Notes: generated by a model from the letters alone, not told the origin. 64,000 bases of DNA from Streptomyces halstedii (GCA_000720535.1 JOAZ01000017.1:372001-436000); one strand, 5' to 3'. Numbered from the stretch's first letter, positions 37,521-49,687 are shown. Numbers and translations are program-made.

Positions 37521-37787
37521 GATGTCGCCGCTCTCGGCGGCGACGGGTGAAACACTACCAGCTCCCAGGTGGTGCCCGGGAACAGGTTTGTCCGCCAGCG
37601 GATACGGGCGTGCCCCGGGCCCCGCCCCACGTCGGCCCGGCCCTGGGCGCCCGGCCGGCCCGTCACCGGCACGGCACCCGGATCCCGGTGCCCCGCCGGC
37701 CCGCCCGTTCGCGGTCCGAGGCGGTCCTCCCGGGCGGAAGTGGGCAAAAGCCGGACGCGGCGCCTCCGCCCCGCCTACCCTCGAAGG

Positions 37788-38243
37788 GTGTCAGGGGTGT
37801 ACGGCCGCGTGCTCGTTGTCGACGACAACAAGGTCATCCGGCAGCTGATCAAGGTCAATCTCGAACTGGAGGGCTTCGAGGTCGTGACCGCGGCCGACGG
37901 TGTCGAGTGTCTGGATCTCGTGCACCGCATCTGTCCGGATGTGATCACCCTCGATGTGGTGATGCCCCGCCTCGACGGCATACAGACCGCCACCCGGCTG
38001 CGCGCCGATCCGCGGACCAGCGCTCTGCCCGTCGCCGTCGTCAGCGCCTGCACCCCCTTCGAGGTGGACGCCGGAGTGGCCGCCGGGGTCGACGCGTTCC
38101 TGGAGAAGCCGTTCGAGCCGAGCGAGCTGGTGCGGGTCGTCCACCGGCTGATGCGCAAGCAGGGGCCGTCCGCGTGCCCGGAGGGCCCGCCCTCACCGGC
38201 CCGCGGACGCGGCGTGGGAAGGGCCGGGAGCACCGCCGGGTGA
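37788..38243 (+). CDS. Single-domain response regulator, 151 aa
   Basis: GTG at 37788. Receiver domain with acidic pair D12-D13, phosphoacceptor D56 in ITLDVVMP and K107 in LEKPFEP. There is no output domain; the 25-residue tail is Pro/Gly/Arg-rich. TACCCT ends 6 bases before the GTG, so the mRNA is probably leaderless. No kinase is adjacent; such orphan receivers usually act by protein contact. The gene lies just after tRNA-Arg on the opposite strand. Confidence 0.9.
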   Translation: MSGVYGRVLVVDDNKVIRQLIKVNLELEGFEVVTAADGVECLDLVHRICPDVITLDVVMPRLDGIQTATRLRADPRTSALPVAVVSACTPFEVDAGVAAGVDAFLEKPFEPSELVRVVHRLMRKQGPSACPEGPPSPARGRGVGRAGSTAG

Positions 38244-38332
38244 CCGGTGCGCCCCGTCGTACCGCACGCCCGGCTGACCGTATGGCGAAACCGGGTCGCG
38301 GAGTGCCCCCCTTCCTCCCATACGCTTGTCCC

Positions 38333-39394
38333 GTGACCCCCGCAGAACTCTCCAGGACCGTGCTGCGCGCTGTGCGCCGCGCGGTCGACGAGGACGCCCT
38401 GCGCGCGCCCGTGCCCGCGCGCGTGCGGGTGGAGCGGACCAGGCCCGGCGGCAGCGGTGACTACGCCTGTGCCGTCGCCCTGCGGCTCGCCGGACCCGCC
38501 GGGCTCCCGGCGCACGAGGTCGCCCGGATCCTCCGGGACCGGATGGCCACCGCGCCCGGCATCGGACGCGTCGAGGTCACCGGCCCCGGCTTCCTGAACT
38601 TCACGCTCGACGCCGCCGGCACAGCCGCCCTCGTACGGACGGTGGGGGAGCGCGGCGTGCGCTACGGACGGGCCGACCGGCCCACCGGCGAGATCCGGCG
38701 GCTGTACCACCGGCGCGAGGTGCGGGCCGCCGTCGTGGCCGACGCCGTGCGGCGGCTGCTGTGCGCGCGGGGCGTCCAGGTGCGGACGAGCTGCGAAGAG
38801 GCGCCCGACCCCGACTGGGCGCGGCTCGGCGTCACCGTGGACGTGCGGGGCACGCTCCCGGCCCCGCCGCCGGAGATCCGGCCCGTGCCCGCGGGGGCCA
38901 CGGCCGGCGCCCTGCTGGCCCGGCTCGGCCCCGACGCCACCCGGTGGGGCCTGCTGCGGCCCGCCGGGCACGACCGCGCCCCGCTCGGCGACGACCTGCT
39001 CGTCCAGGGCGAAACCAACGCCCTCTTCCGGGTCCGTTACGCCCACGCCCGCGTCCGCGCGCTCGTCCGGGGCGCGGACCGGCTCGGCTTCGCCCCCTCG
39101 TACGAGCGGGAGGTGGACGGCCCCGCCGCCGGTGCCCTGTGCGCCCTGCTCGCCGACCACCCCGGCGTACTCGACGCCGCCGCCCGCCACCAGGCGCCCG
39201 ACCGGCTCGCCCGGCACCTCGAAGCCGTCGCGGGCGCCTTCTCCGACTTCCACGACACCGCCTTCCCGCTCCCCGTCGGCGACGAGAAACCCTCGGCCGC
39301 CCACCGCTCCCGGCTGGCCCTTGCCGAAGCCGCCGGGACGGTGCTGGCCGGCGGCCTGGACCTCCTCGGCATCAGCGCGCCCGATCACCTCTGA
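38333..39394 (+). CDS. ArgRS-like protein lacking the catalytic core (DALR domain), 353 aa
   Basis: GTG at 38333. TACGCT ends 6 bases before it, so a leaderless mRNA is likely. The N-terminal 115 residues resemble the ArgRS additional domain (LSRTVLRAVRRAV, VTGPGFLNFTLD). The C-terminal half resembles the ArgRS DALR anticodon-binding domain (ATRWGLLRPAG, GETNALFRVRYAHARVRALVRG, AEAAGTVLAGGLDLLGI). The region in between is short: where HIGH is expected it reads LYHRREVRAAVVADAVRR, and no KMSK is seen. At 353 residues against about 560-590 for ArgRS it cannot aminoacylate by itself. It may bind tRNA or serve as a partner. It is followed by lysA after 26 bases. Confidence 0.85.
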   Translation: MTPAELSRTVLRAVRRAVDEDALRAPVPARVRVERTRPGGSGDYACAVALRLAGPAGLPAHEVARILRDRMATAPGIGRVEVTGPGFLNFTLDAAGTAALVRTVGERGVRYGRADRPTGEIRRLYHRREVRAAVVADAVRRLLCARGVQVRTSCEEAPDPDWARLGVTVDVRGTLPAPPPEIRPVPAGATAGALLARLGPDATRWGLLRPAGHDRAPLGDDLLVQGETNALFRVRYAHARVRALVRGADRLGFAPSYEREVDGPAAGALCALLADHPGVLDAAARHQAPDRLARHLEAVAGAFSDFHDTAFPLPVGDEKPSAAHRSRLALAEAAGTVLAGGLDLLGISAPDHL

Positions 39395-39420
39395 GAGAGC
39401 CAAGAGAGCAGAGCACCACG

Positions 39421-40812
39421 ATGAGCCGATCCGCACACCCCGCCGGGCCCCGCCACGCCGACGTCCTCCCCGAGGGCCACTGGACCGCCCCGGCCACCGA
39501 CCTGAACGCCCTGGACGAGAAGGTCTGGTCCCGTACGGTCACCCGCGACGCCGACGGCGCCGTCTCCGTCGGCGGGATCGAAGTCGCCCGGCTGGCCGAG
39601 GAGTTCGGCACCCCGGCGTACATCCTCGACGAGAGCGACTTCCGGGCCCGCTGCCGCGCCTGGGCCGACGCCTTCGGCGCGGACGCCGACGTCTTCTACG
39701 CCGGGAAGGCCTTCCTGTCGCGCGCCGTCGTGCGCTGGCTGACGGAGGAGGGGCTGAACCTCGACGTCTGCTCCGGCGGGGAGCTGGCCACCGCGCTCGA
39801 CGCGGGGATGCCCGCCGAGCGCATCGCCTTCCACGGCAACAACAAGACGATCGCCGAGATCGAGCGGGCCGTCACGGCGGGCGTCGGGCGGATCGTGCTC
39901 GACTCCTTCCAGGAGATCGTCCGCGTCGCGCACGTCGCCCAGGGCCTCGGCAAGCGCCAGCGCGTGCAGATCCGGGTCACCGTGGGCGTCGAGGCCCACA
40001 CCCACGAGTTCATCGCCACCGCGCACGAGGACCAGAAGTTCGGCATCGCGCTGGCCGACGGGCAGGCCGCCGAGGCGGTCCGCAGGGCCCTCACCCTGGA
40101 CGGCCTCGAACTCATCGGCATCCACTCGCACATCGGCTCGCAGATCTTCGACATGGCCGGCTTCGAGGTCTCCGCCCGCCGCGTCGTCGGGCTGCTCGCC
40201 GAGATCCGCGACGAGCACGGGGTGGAGCTCCCGGAGATCGACCTGGGCGGCGGCCTCGGCATCGCGTACACCTCCGAGGACGACCCCCGTGAGCCGCACG
40301 AGATCGCCAAGGCGCTCGGCGACATCGTCACCCGTGAGTGCGAGTCGGCCGGCCTCGCCACCCCCCGGATCTCCGTCGAGCCGGGCCGGGCGATCGTCGG
40401 CCCCACCGCCTTCACGCTCTACGAGGTCGGCACCATCAAGCCCCTGGAGGGCCTGCGCACGTACGTCAGCGTCGACGGCGGCATGTCGGACAACATCCGC
40501 ACCGCCCTGTACGACGCCGAGTACAGCGTCTCGCTCGTCTCGCGCAGCTCGGACGCCGGCCCCATGCTCGTCCGGGTCGTCGGCAAGCACTGCGAGAGCG
40601 GGGACATCGTGGTCAAGGACGCGTTCCTGCCGTCCGACCTGGCCCCCGGCGACCTGATCGCCGTGCCCGCCACCGGCGCCTACTGCCGTTCCATGGCGAG
40701 CAACTACAACCACGCCCTGCGCCCGCCCGTCGTCGCCGTGCGCGACGGGCGGGCCCGGGTGATCGTCCGGCGCGAGACGGAGGAAGATCTCCTGCGCCTC
40801 GATGTCGGTTGA
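39421..40812 (+). CDS. lysA: Diaminopimelate decarboxylase, 463 aa
   Basis: PLP enzyme (alanine racemase-like fold III) that decarboxylates meso-diaminopimelate to L-lysine, the last step of lysine synthesis. PLP lysine K96 in FYAGKAF; HSHIGSQI, DLGGGLGI, EPGRAIVG and YCRSMASNYN are family motifs. ATG at 39421 follows GAGAGAGCC-like purines. An N-terminal extension of about 45 residues is normal for actinomycete LysA. It is in line with the ArgRS-like gene (26-base gap), and a 9-bp hairpin separates it from hom. Confidence 0.97.
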   Translation: MSRSAHPAGPRHADVLPEGHWTAPATDLNALDEKVWSRTVTRDADGAVSVGGIEVARLAEEFGTPAYILDESDFRARCRAWADAFGADADVFYAGKAFLSRAVVRWLTEEGLNLDVCSGGELATALDAGMPAERIAFHGNNKTIAEIERAVTAGVGRIVLDSFQEIVRVAHVAQGLGKRQRVQIRVTVGVEAHTHEFIATAHEDQKFGIALADGQAAEAVRRALTLDGLELIGIHSHIGSQIFDMAGFEVSARRVVGLLAEIRDEHGVELPEIDLGGGLGIAYTSEDDPREPHEIAKALGDIVTRECESAGLATPRISVEPGRAIVGPTAFTLYEVGTIKPLEGLRTYVSVDGGMSDNIRTALYDAEYSVSLVSRSSDAGPMLVRVVGKHCESGDIVVKDAFLPSDLAPGDLIAVPATGAYCRSMASNYNHALRPPVVAVRDGRARVIVRRETEEDLLRLDVG

Positions 40813-40832
40813 TGAAATAGGGGTCTCAGGAT

Positions 40833-40861
40833 CCGGACGGGTGGCAGAAACTCCCGTCCGG
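40833..40861 (+). promoter_or_regulatory. Perfect 9-bp hairpin between lysA and hom
   Basis: CCGGACGGG (40833-40841) and CCCGTCCGG (40853-40861) enclose an 11-base loop. It may attenuate read-through or stabilise processed ends between lysA and the threonine genes. It lies 47 bases before the hom start. Confidence 0.65.
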
Positions 40862-40907
40862 TGAGTGAGACTGGTCCACACATCAGAAGTATGAGAAACG
40901 AGGTCGG

Positions 40908-42218
40908 ATGATGCGTACGCGTCCGCTGAAGGTGGCGCTGCTGGGCTGCGGAGTGGTCGGCTCAGAGGTGGCGCGCATCATGACGACGCACGCCGACGAC
41001 CTCGCCGCGCGCATCGGCGCGCCGGTCGAGCTCGCGGGCGTGGCCGTCCGCCGGCCCTCCAAGGTCCGTGAGGGCATCGACCCCGCGCTGATCACCACGG
41101 ACGCCACCGCCCTGGTCAAACGGGGCGACATCGACGTCGTCATCGAGGTCATCGGCGGCATCGAGCCCGCCCGGGCGCTCATCACCACCGCCTTCGAGCA
41201 CGGCGCCAGCGTCGTCTCCGCCAACAAGGCGCTGCTCGCCGAGGACGGCTCCGCGCTGCACGCCGCCGCGGAGAAGCACGGCAGGGACCTGTACTACGAG
41301 GCGGCCGTGGCCGGCGCCATCCCGCTCGTACGCCCGCTGCGCGAGTCGCTCGCCGGGGACAAGGTCAACCGGGTGCTGGGCATCGTCAACGGCACGACCA
41401 ACTTCATCCTCGACAAGATGGACACCAGCGGCGCCGGGTACTCCGAGGCGCTCGACGAGGCCACCGCGCTCGGATACGCCGAGGCCGACCCGACCGCCGA
41501 CGTCGAGGGCTTCGACGCCGCCGCGAAGGCCGCGATCCTCGCCGGGATCGCCTTCCACACCCGGGTGAAGATCGGCGAGGTGCACCGCGAGGGCATCACC
41601 GAGGTCACCGCCGCCGACATCGCCTCCGCCCGCCGCATGGGCTGCACCGTGAAGCTCCTCGCGATCTGCGAGCGCGCCGCCGACGGCCGGTCCGTCACCG
41701 CCCGCGTGCACCCCGCGATGATCCCGCTCAGCCACCCGCTGGCCTCCGTCCGCGAGGCGTACAACGCGGTCTTCGTGGAGGCCGAGGCGGCCGGGCAGCT
41801 GATGTTCTACGGCCCCGGCGCCGGCGGCTCCCCGACCGCGTCCGCGGTCCTCGGCGACCTCGTGGCCGTCTGCCGCAACAAGATCGGCGAGGCCACCGGC
41901 CCCGGTGAGTCCGCCTACACACGCCTGCCGGTCAGCCCCATGGGCGATGTCGTCACCCGCTACCACATCAGTCTCGACGTGGCCGACAAGCCGGGCGTCC
42001 TCGCCCAGGTCGCGACGGTCTTCGCCGAACAGGGCGTGTCCATCGACACCGTCCGCCAGCAGAGCCGACCGGACAGTCAGGAAACCGGCGGCGAGGCGTC
42101 CCTCGTCGTCGTCACCCACCGCGCGCTCGACGCCGCCCTCTCCGGGACCGTCGAAGCGCTGCGCAAGCTGGACACCGTGCGCGGTGTCGCCAGCATCATG
42201 CGTGTTGAAGGGGAGTAA
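40908..42218 (+). CDS. hom: Homoserine dehydrogenase with ACT domain, 436 aa
   Basis: Reduces aspartate semialdehyde to homoserine at the branch to threonine and methionine. NAD(P)-binding GCGVVGSEV at the N-terminus, SANKALLAE, EAAVAGAIPLVRPLRE and NGTTNFILDKM are conserved catalytic-domain motifs. The C-terminal ACT domain (HISLDVADKPGVLAQVATVFAEQGVSID) should bind threonine for feedback inhibition. Two adjacent ATG codons (40908, 40911) follow GAGGTCGG. It is the first gene of hom-thrC-thrB; thrC starts 6 bases after its stop. Confidence 0.97.
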   Translation: MMRTRPLKVALLGCGVVGSEVARIMTTHADDLAARIGAPVELAGVAVRRPSKVREGIDPALITTDATALVKRGDIDVVIEVIGGIEPARALITTAFEHGASVVSANKALLAEDGSALHAAAEKHGRDLYYEAAVAGAIPLVRPLRESLAGDKVNRVLGIVNGTTNFILDKMDTSGAGYSEALDEATALGYAEADPTADVEGFDAAAKAAILAGIAFHTRVKIGEVHREGITEVTAADIASARRMGCTVKLLAICERAADGRSVTARVHPAMIPLSHPLASVREAYNAVFVEAEAAGQLMFYGPGAGGSPTASAVLGDLVAVCRNKIGEATGPGESAYTRLPVSPMGDVVTRYHISLDVADKPGVLAQVATVFAEQGVSIDTVRQQSRPDSQETGGEASLVVVTHRALDAALSGTVEALRKLDTVRGVASIMRVEGE

Positions 42219-42224
42219 GGACCC

Positions 42225-43295
42225 ATGACCAGCAAGGGCACCCACCAGTGGCGCGGCATCATCGAGGAGTACCGGGACCGGCTTCCGGTCACGGCCGCGA
42301 CGCCGGTCGTCACACTCCGTGAGGGTGGTACACCGCTCGTTCCGGCGCAGGTCCTCTCCGAGCGCACGGGGTGCGAGGTACACCTCAAGGTCGAGGGCGC
42401 CAACCCCACCGGGTCGTTCAAGGACCGCGGTATGACCATGGCGATCACCCGGGCCAAGGAGGAGGGCGCGCGGGCCGTCATCTGCGCCTCCACCGGAAAC
42501 ACCTCCGCCTCCGCCGCCGCGTACGCGGTACGGGCCGGCATGGTCTGCGCCGTCCTCGTGCCCCAGGGCAAGATCGCGCTCGGCAAGATGGGGCAGGCGC
42601 TCGTCCACGGCGCGAAGATCCTCCAGGTCGACGGCAACTTCGACGACTGCCTCACCCTGGCCCGCTCCCTCTCGGACAACTACCCGGTGGCGCTGGTCAA
42701 TTCGGTCAACCCGGTGCGTATCGAGGGGCAGAAGACCGCAGCCTTCGAGATCGTCGACGCGCTCGGCGACGCCCCCGACATCCATGTCCTGCCGGTCGGC
42801 AACGCGGGCAACATCACGGCCTACTGGAAGGGCTACAAGGAGTACGCGGCCGACGCGGTCTCCTCGCGCACCCCGCGCATGTGGGGCTTCCAGGCGTCCG
42901 GCTCCGCGCCCATCGTGCGCGGTGAGGTCGTCAAGGACCCGGCGACCATCGCCACCGCGATCCGCATCGGCAACCCGGCCTCCTGGCAGTTCGCGCTGGA
43001 CGCCCGCGACGAGTCGGGCGGCTTCATCGACGAGGTGACGGACCGCCAGATCCTCTCCGCCTACCGCCTGTTGGCGTCGCAGGAGGGTGTCTTCGTGGAG
43101 CCCGCCTCGGCGGCGTCCGTGGCCGGACTGCTCAAGGCCGCCGAAGCCGGCAAGGTGGATCCCGGTCAGCGGATCGTCTGCACCGTCACGGGCAACGGCC
43201 TCAAGGACCCCGACTGGGCCGTCGCGGGCGCCCCGCAGCCGGTCACCGTCCCGGTCGACGCCGTCGCCGCGGCCGAGAGGCTCGGTCTCGCCTGA
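42225..43295 (+). CDS. thrC: Threonine synthase, 356 aa
   Basis: PLP fold-II enzyme converting O-phosphohomoserine to threonine. PLP lysine K66 in [25 protein letters not shown] binds phosphate; [16 protein letters not shown] is the glycine-rich PLP phosphate loop. The length is that of the short, actinomycete-type enzyme. It is 6 bases after hom, so co-transcribed and probably coupled. thrB follows after 269 bases containing a strong stem-loop. Confidence 0.97.
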   Translation: MTSKGTHQWRGIIEEYRDRLPVTAATPVVTLREGGTPLVPAQVLSERTGCEVHLKVEGANPTGSFKDRGMTMAITRAKEEGARAVICASTGNTSASAAAYAVRAGMVCAVLVPQGKIALGKMGQALVHGAKILQVDGNFDDCLTLARSLSDNYPVALVNSVNPVRIEGQKTAAFEIVDALGDAPDIHVLPVGNAGNITAYWKGYKEYAADAVSSRTPRMWGFQASGSAPIVRGEVVKDPATIATAIRIGNPASWQFALDARDESGGFIDEVTDRQILSAYRLLASQEGVFVEPASAASVAGLLKAAEAGKVDPGQRIVCTVTGNGLKDPDWAVAGAPQPVTVPVDAVAAAERLGLA

Positions 43296-43327
43296 CGGAG
43301 GACGGCGCCGGGTCCGGAGGATCAAGA

Positions 43328-43371
43328 GCGCATGGGAGGCGGGCGACACGCATCGTGCGCCTCCTGTGCGC
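43328..43371 (+). promoter_or_regulatory. Long stem-loop between thrC and thrB
   Basis: GCGCA-t-GGGAGGCG (43328-43341) pairs with CGCCTCC-t-GTGCGC (43358-43371). It may be a partial terminator; the 190 bases that follow, with the A/T-richer CCTTCCTTCGATAAGCTGTACCC, probably hold a separate thrB promoter. Confidence 0.6.
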
Positions 43372-43564
43372 CCTATGTCGCCACAGAACCTTCCTTCGAT
43401 AAGCTGTACCCGACCCGCCCCGCCGCGCGTGCCGGGGAGCAGTCGCCGTCGCGGCCGCCGGGTACCACCCCACTTCCGTACAACAGCCCCCACGCACGCC
43501 GCAGTACCGCAGCACACCCCGCACCACCGATCCCCGCCGCCGTACAGGAAGAGTCGTCCAACCG

Positions 43565-44482
43565 ATGGCCGGTCCCGCGTTCCGAGCCGCCGCCGTCCGG
43601 GTGCGCGTCCCCGCAACCAGCGCCAATCTGGGCCCGGGTTTCGACGCCCTCGGCCTCTCGCTGGGGCTCTACGACGACGTCGTCGTCCGGGTCGCCGATT
43701 CCGGGCTGCACATCGACATCGCGGGTGAGGGCGCCACGACGCTTCCCCGCGACGAGAACCACCTGCTCGTACGCTCCCTGCGCACCGCCTTCGACCTGCT
43801 CGGCGGGCAGCCGCGCGGCCTGGAGATCGTCTGTGCCAACCGCATCCCGCACGGCCGCGGCCTCGGTTCCTCGTCCGCCGCGATCTGCGCCGGGATCGTC
43901 GCCGCCCGCGCCGTGACGACGGGCGGCGAGGCCCGTCTCGACGACGCCGCCCTGCTGGAGCTGGCCACCGAGATCGAGGGGCACCCGGACAACGTCGCGG
44001 CCTGCCTCCTCGGGGGTTTCACCCTCGCCTGGACGGACGGACCGTCCGCCAGGGCGATCCGGATGGACCCCGCCGACTCCGTGGTCCCGGTGGTCTTCGT
44101 CCCGGCCACGCCCGTCCTCACCGAGACCGCCCGCGGCCTGCTGCCGCGCACCGTGCCCCATGTGGACGCGGCCGTCAACGCGGGCCGCGCCGCCCTGCTG
44201 GTCGAGGCCCTGACCAGGCGTCCCGAGCTGCTGCTCGCGGCCACCGAGGACCGGCTCCACCAGGAGTACCGGGGCCCGGCGATGCCGCGGAGCGTGGAGC
44301 TGGTGAGCCGGCTGCGCGCCGACGGTGTCCCCGCTGTCATCTCCGGCGCCGGGCCCACCGTGCTCGCGCTGACGGAGGAAGGTTCGGCCGACAAGGTCGC
44401 CCGGCTCGCGGGCGAGGGGTGGGCGGCCAACCGGCTCACCCTCGACGCGGCCGGGGCGAGTGTGCTGCCGCTCACCGCGTAA
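43565..44482 (+). CDS. thrB: Homoserine kinase (GHMP family), 305 aa
   Basis: ATG at 43565. GHMP kinase motifs: VPATSANLGPGFDALGLSLGLYDDV at the N-terminus, the ATP loop PHGRGLGSSSAAICAGI, and a C-terminal SGAGPTVLAL. It phosphorylates homoserine for threonine synthase. The order thrC-thrB here has a 269-base spacer, which suggests partly independent expression. The rho leader begins right after its stop. Confidence 0.96.
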   Translation: MAGPAFRAAAVRVRVPATSANLGPGFDALGLSLGLYDDVVVRVADSGLHIDIAGEGATTLPRDENHLLVRSLRTAFDLLGGQPRGLEIVCANRIPHGRGLGSSSAAICAGIVAARAVTTGGEARLDDAALLELATEIEGHPDNVAACLLGGFTLAWTDGPSARAIRMDPADSVVPVVFVPATPVLTETARGLLPRTVPHVDAAVNAGRAALLVEALTRRPELLLAATEDRLHQEYRGPAMPRSVELVSRLRADGVPAVISGAGPTVLALTEEGSADKVARLAGEGWAANRLTLDAAGASVLPLTA

Positions 44483-44870
44483 TCGCACGTGATTGCCGGT
44501 GCACGAGAGGGGGAATGTTTGTTGGAGCCGGTAGTGTTAACCTCAAGTCAGCAATCGACGTCTTCGTGGCGCGTTGCTTCGCGTCCCCGTCCGGGACCAC
44601 CACTCTTCCGGGAGCCTCCCCGACTGCCTGAGCAGCCCGCCTGAGCTTTCGAGCACGCTCCGGAACCGGCACGACACCCTCTCGCTCATCCAGGAGTGGG
44701 CCGAGCAGGGGGATCTCGCGCCGGAACCCCGCACTTTCGTCTCTCCGCCGCACCCGGCGGACCACCGCCCCGACCACGTCCACGATCGACACGATCAACA
44801 GACCGCAGTCGGACAGCACAACCGGTCGCCGTGCCAGAAGGCCGACGTCCGCTCCAGGGAAGGACCCTTC
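44483..44870 (+). promoter_or_regulatory. Long untranslated leader of rho, 388 bp
   Basis: No gene with a ribosome site is seen here. The A/T-richer patch AATGTTTGTTGGAGCCGGTAGTGTTAACC (44514-44542) contains a likely -10 (TAGTGT, 44532-44537), leaving a leader of roughly 330 nt before the GTG of rho. Long rho leaders are known sites of Rho autoregulation in bacteria; the C-rich, weakly structured middle (about 44640-44860) would suit Rho loading (inference). Confidence 0.5.
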
Positions 44871-46958
<2,088 letters not shown>

Positions 46959-46980
46959 CCCCACGTCAGCTGTCACGGCC

Positions 46981-47014
46981 AACTGCCCCCGTCACTCCGG
47001 TGACGGGGGCAGTT
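46981..47014 (+). terminator. Terminator of rho
   Basis: GCCCCCGTCAC and GTGACGGGGGC form a near-perfect stem with a very short loop (tccg), extended outward by AACT/AGTT, and followed by TTTCG. It starts 22 bases after the rho stop. Confidence 0.9.
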
Positions 47015-47356
47015 TCGTGATGCCCCGTCAGTCGGCGGCAAGGGCGAGGCGGCCGACGCCGTACGGTGACGGCCGGGGGAGGAGTGGGAGGTCCGGGGTC
47101 AGGGCGAGGCGGGCCCGGCCCCGGTGCCACGGACGCGCCGGACTCTCCGGCCGGTGGCCCTCTGAACTCTTTGGCCGGTGGCGCTTTTCGGTCATCGGGT
47201 GGTCGCGGAACGTACCCGGACAGTACGGGAATAGTCACGTCCCCTTCCTCGTTTTGGGAGATACGGCCGGTCCTGGCAGACTGGTACGTCGGCCCCGGTT
47301 CACGGACGCGCAATCCGCGCGTGCGACCCGGAGCCCTCCCGAATCTAGGAGACACC
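47015..47356 (+). other. Intergenic region before rpmE, 342 bp
   Basis: No gene is supported; an open frame runs in from 47066 and joins rpmE but lacks a ribosome site and has non-coding composition. The A/T-richer part from about 47195 to 47300 (GGAATAGTCACG, TTTTGGGAGATACGG) should carry the rpmE promoter. Clear -10/-35 boxes cannot be fixed. Confidence 0.5.
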
Positions 47357-47581
47357 TTGAAGCGCGACATTCACCCCGAGTACGTCGAGACGCAGGTCAG
47401 CTGCACCTGTGGTGCGTCGTTCACGACCCGGAGCACCCTCGGCGACGGCGCCATCCGCGCCGACGTCTGCTCCGAGTGCCACCCGTTCTACACGGGCAAG
47501 CAGAAGATCCTCGACACCGGTGGCCGTGTGGCCCGCTTCGAGGCCCGCTTCGGCAAGGCCGCCGGCTCCGCCAGCAAGTAG
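47357..47581 (+). CDS. rpmE: 50S ribosomal protein L31 (zinc-binding form), 74 aa
   Basis: TTG start at 47357 behind AGGAG (CTAGGAGACACC). The product begins [19 protein letters not shown]. Cys residues C16, C18, C38 and C41 (CTC, CSEC) form the zinc site, so this is the Cys-containing L31 that is replaced by a Cys-free paralogue under zinc limitation in Streptomyces. Located at the central protuberance of the large subunit. Lies 136 bases before prfA. Confidence 0.97.
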   Translation: MKRDIHPEYVETQVSCTCGASFTTRSTLGDGAIRADVCSECHPFYTGKQKILDTGGRVARFEARFGKAAGSASK

Positions 47582-47716
47582 CGAGCCACTGCGCCGGTTC
47601 CCGGGGCCCTCTTGCGGGGCGCCGGGGCCGGCGTTTTTTCCGGCTCTGCCGCCAGGCGGCGGCAGGCCGTCCAGCAGGCCCGCAGACGTATGACGCACGG
47701 AACCAGGAGCCCGGAG

Positions 47717-48793
47717 ATGTTCGAGGCTGTCGAGGAACTGATCGGCGAGCACGCCGATCTGGAGAAGAAGCTCGCCGATCCGTCGGTCCACGCCGACCAG
47801 GCGAACGCGCGCAGGCTGAACAAGCGCTACGCGGAGCTGACCCCTGTCATCTCCACCTACCGTGCCTGGAAGCGGACCGGCGACGACATCGAGACCGCCC
47901 GCGAACTCGCCGCCGACGACCCGGACTTCGCCGCCGAGGTCAAGGAGCTGGAGAAGCAGCGCGAGGAGATCACCGAGAAGCTCCGCCTCCTCCTGGTCCC
48001 GCGCGACCCCAGCGACGACAAGGACGTGCTCCTGGAGATCAAGGCGGGCGCGGGCGGCGACGAATCCGCCCTGTTCGCCGGTGACCTGCTGCGGATGTAC
48101 CTGCGCTACGCCGAGCGCGTCGGCTGGAAGACCGAGATCATCGACTCCACCGAGTCCGAGCTCGGCGGCTACAAGGACGTCCAGGTCGCCGTGAAGACCA
48201 AGGGCGGCAACGGCGCCACCGAACCCGGCCAGGGCGTGTGGGCGCGGATGAAGTACGAGGGCGGGGTGCACCGTGTGCAGCGCGTGCCCTCCACCGAGTC
48301 GCAGGGCCGCATCCACACCTCGGCCGCCGGTGTCCTCGTCACACCCGAGGCGGAGGAGGTCGACGTCGAGATCCACGCCAACGACCTCCGTATCGACGTC
48401 TACCGCTCGTCCGGGCCCGGCGGCCAGTCCGTCAACACCACCGACTCCGCGGTCCGCATCACCCACCTGCCCACCGGTGTGGTCGCCTCCTGCCAGAACG
48501 AGAAGAGCCAGCTCCAGAACAAGGAGCAGGCCCTGCGCATCCTGCGCTCCCGGCTGCTGGCCGCCGCCCAGGAGGCCGCCGAGCAGGAGGCCTCCGACGT
48601 GCGCCGCAGCCAGGTGCGCACCGTGGACCGTTCCGAGAAGATCCGCACGTACAACTTCCCGGAGAACCGCATCTCCGACCACCGCGTCGGCTTCAAGGCG
48701 TACAACCTCGACCAGGTCCTCGACGGCGACCTCGGCGCCGTCATCCAGGCCTGCGTGGACGCCGACTCCGCCGCCAAGCTCGCCGCCGCGTAG
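47717..48793 (+). CDS. prfA: Peptide chain release factor 1, 358 aa
   Basis: ATG at 47717 behind AGGAGCCCGGAG. Recognises UAA/UAG in the ribosomal A site and triggers peptidyl-tRNA hydrolysis. The GGQ loop ([20 protein letters not shown]) and the upstream KAGAGGDES motif are intact; the recognition region carries the RF1-type [20 protein letters not shown] context. prmC, which methylates the GGQ glutamine, follows 48 bases downstream, the usual operon. Confidence 0.97.
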   Translation: MFEAVEELIGEHADLEKKLADPSVHADQANARRLNKRYAELTPVISTYRAWKRTGDDIETARELAADDPDFAAEVKELEKQREEITEKLRLLLVPRDPSDDKDVLLEIKAGAGGDESALFAGDLLRMYLRYAERVGWKTEIIDSTESELGGYKDVQVAVKTKGGNGATEPGQGVWARMKYEGGVHRVQRVPSTESQGRIHTSAAGVLVTPEAEEVDVEIHANDLRIDVYRSSGPGGQSVNTTDSAVRITHLPTGVVASCQNEKSQLQNKEQALRILRSRLLAAAQEAAEQEASDVRRSQVRTVDRSEKIRTYNFPENRISDHRVGFKAYNLDQVLDGDLGAVIQACVDADSAAKLAAA

Positions 48794-48841
48794 GCGCGCG
48801 AGCCACCACAGCCCGCCCGTGAACCCGTACGGAGAACCGCG

Positions 48842-49687
48842 ATGAACCTGCTGCTCGCCGAGGTGGCCCAGGCCGCCCAGCGGCTGGCCGACGCCGGTGT
48901 CCCCTCCCCGCGATTCGACGCCGAGGAACTCGCCGCGTTCGTGCACGGCGTCAAGCGAGGCGAGCTGCACAACGTGCCGGACGCCGACTTCGACGCCCGC
49001 TACTGGGAGACCGTCGCCCGCCGCGAGGCGCGCGAGCCGCTCCAGCACATCACCGGACGCGCCTTCTTCCGCTACCTGGAACTCCAGGTGGGCCCCGGCG
49101 TGTTCGTGCCCCGGCCGGAGACCGAGTCCGTCGTCGGCTGGGCCATAGACGCGGTCCGCGCCATGGACGTCGTGGAACCGCTGATCGTCGACCTGTGCAC
49201 CGGGTCGGGCGCGATCGCCCTCGCCATGGCGCAGGAGGTGCCGCGCTCCCGTGTGCACGGCGTGGAACTGTCCGAGGACGCCCTCAGGTGGACGCGGAAG
49301 AACGCCGAGGGGTCCAGGGTCACCCTGCACCGCCAGGACGCCCTGAGCGCCCTTCCGGAGCTCGACGGCCAGGTCGACCTGGTCATCTCCAACCCGCCGT
49401 ACATCCCGCTCACCGAATGGGAGTACGTGGCGCCCGAGGCCCGCGACCACGACCCGCAGATGGCGCTCTTCTCCGGCGAGGACGGCCTCGACACCATCCG
49501 CGGCATCGAGCGCACCGCGCACCGCCTGCTGCGCCCCGGCGGCCTCGTCGTCATCGAGCACGCCGACACCCAGGGCGGCCAGGTGCCCTGGATCTTCACC
49601 GAGGAACGGGGCTGGGCCGACGCGGCCGACCACCCCGACCTGAACAACCGGCCCCGGTTCGCGACGGCCCGCAAGGCCATGCCGTGA
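48842..49687 (+). CDS. prmC: Release-factor glutamine methyltransferase, 281 aa
   Basis: ATG at 48842 after GGAGAACCGCG. The N-terminal helical domain is followed by an SAM-dependent methyltransferase with [15 protein letters not shown] (motif I) and ISNPPYIPL (NPPY). It methylates the GGQ glutamine of RF1/RF2. Directly downstream of prfA and 67 bases upstream of the Sua5-family gene. Confidence 0.96.
   Translation: MNLLLAEVAQAAQRLADAGVPSPRFDAEELAAFVHGVKRGELHNVPDADFDARYWETVARREAREPLQHITGRAFFRYLELQVGPGVFVPRPETESVVGWAIDAVRAMDVVEPLIVDLCTGSGAIALAMAQEVPRSRVHGVELSEDALRWTRKNAEGSRVTLHRQDALSALPELDGQVDLVISNPPYIPLTEWEYVAPEARDHDPQMALFSGEDGLDTIRGIERTAHRLLRPGGLVVIEHADTQGGQVPWIFTEERGWADAADHPDLNNRPRFATARKAMP

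Noticed and set aside
37441-37525. Possible att duplication of the tRNA-Arg 3' end marking an integrated element
   Set aside because: No second copy of the T-arm/acceptor sequence and no integrase gene was seen in the window.
47066-47356. N-terminal extension of L31 by 97 codons
   Set aside because: No ribosome site and low-complexity Gly/Pro/Ser composition. The TTG at 47357 follows a good AGGAG and gives a normal-length L31.
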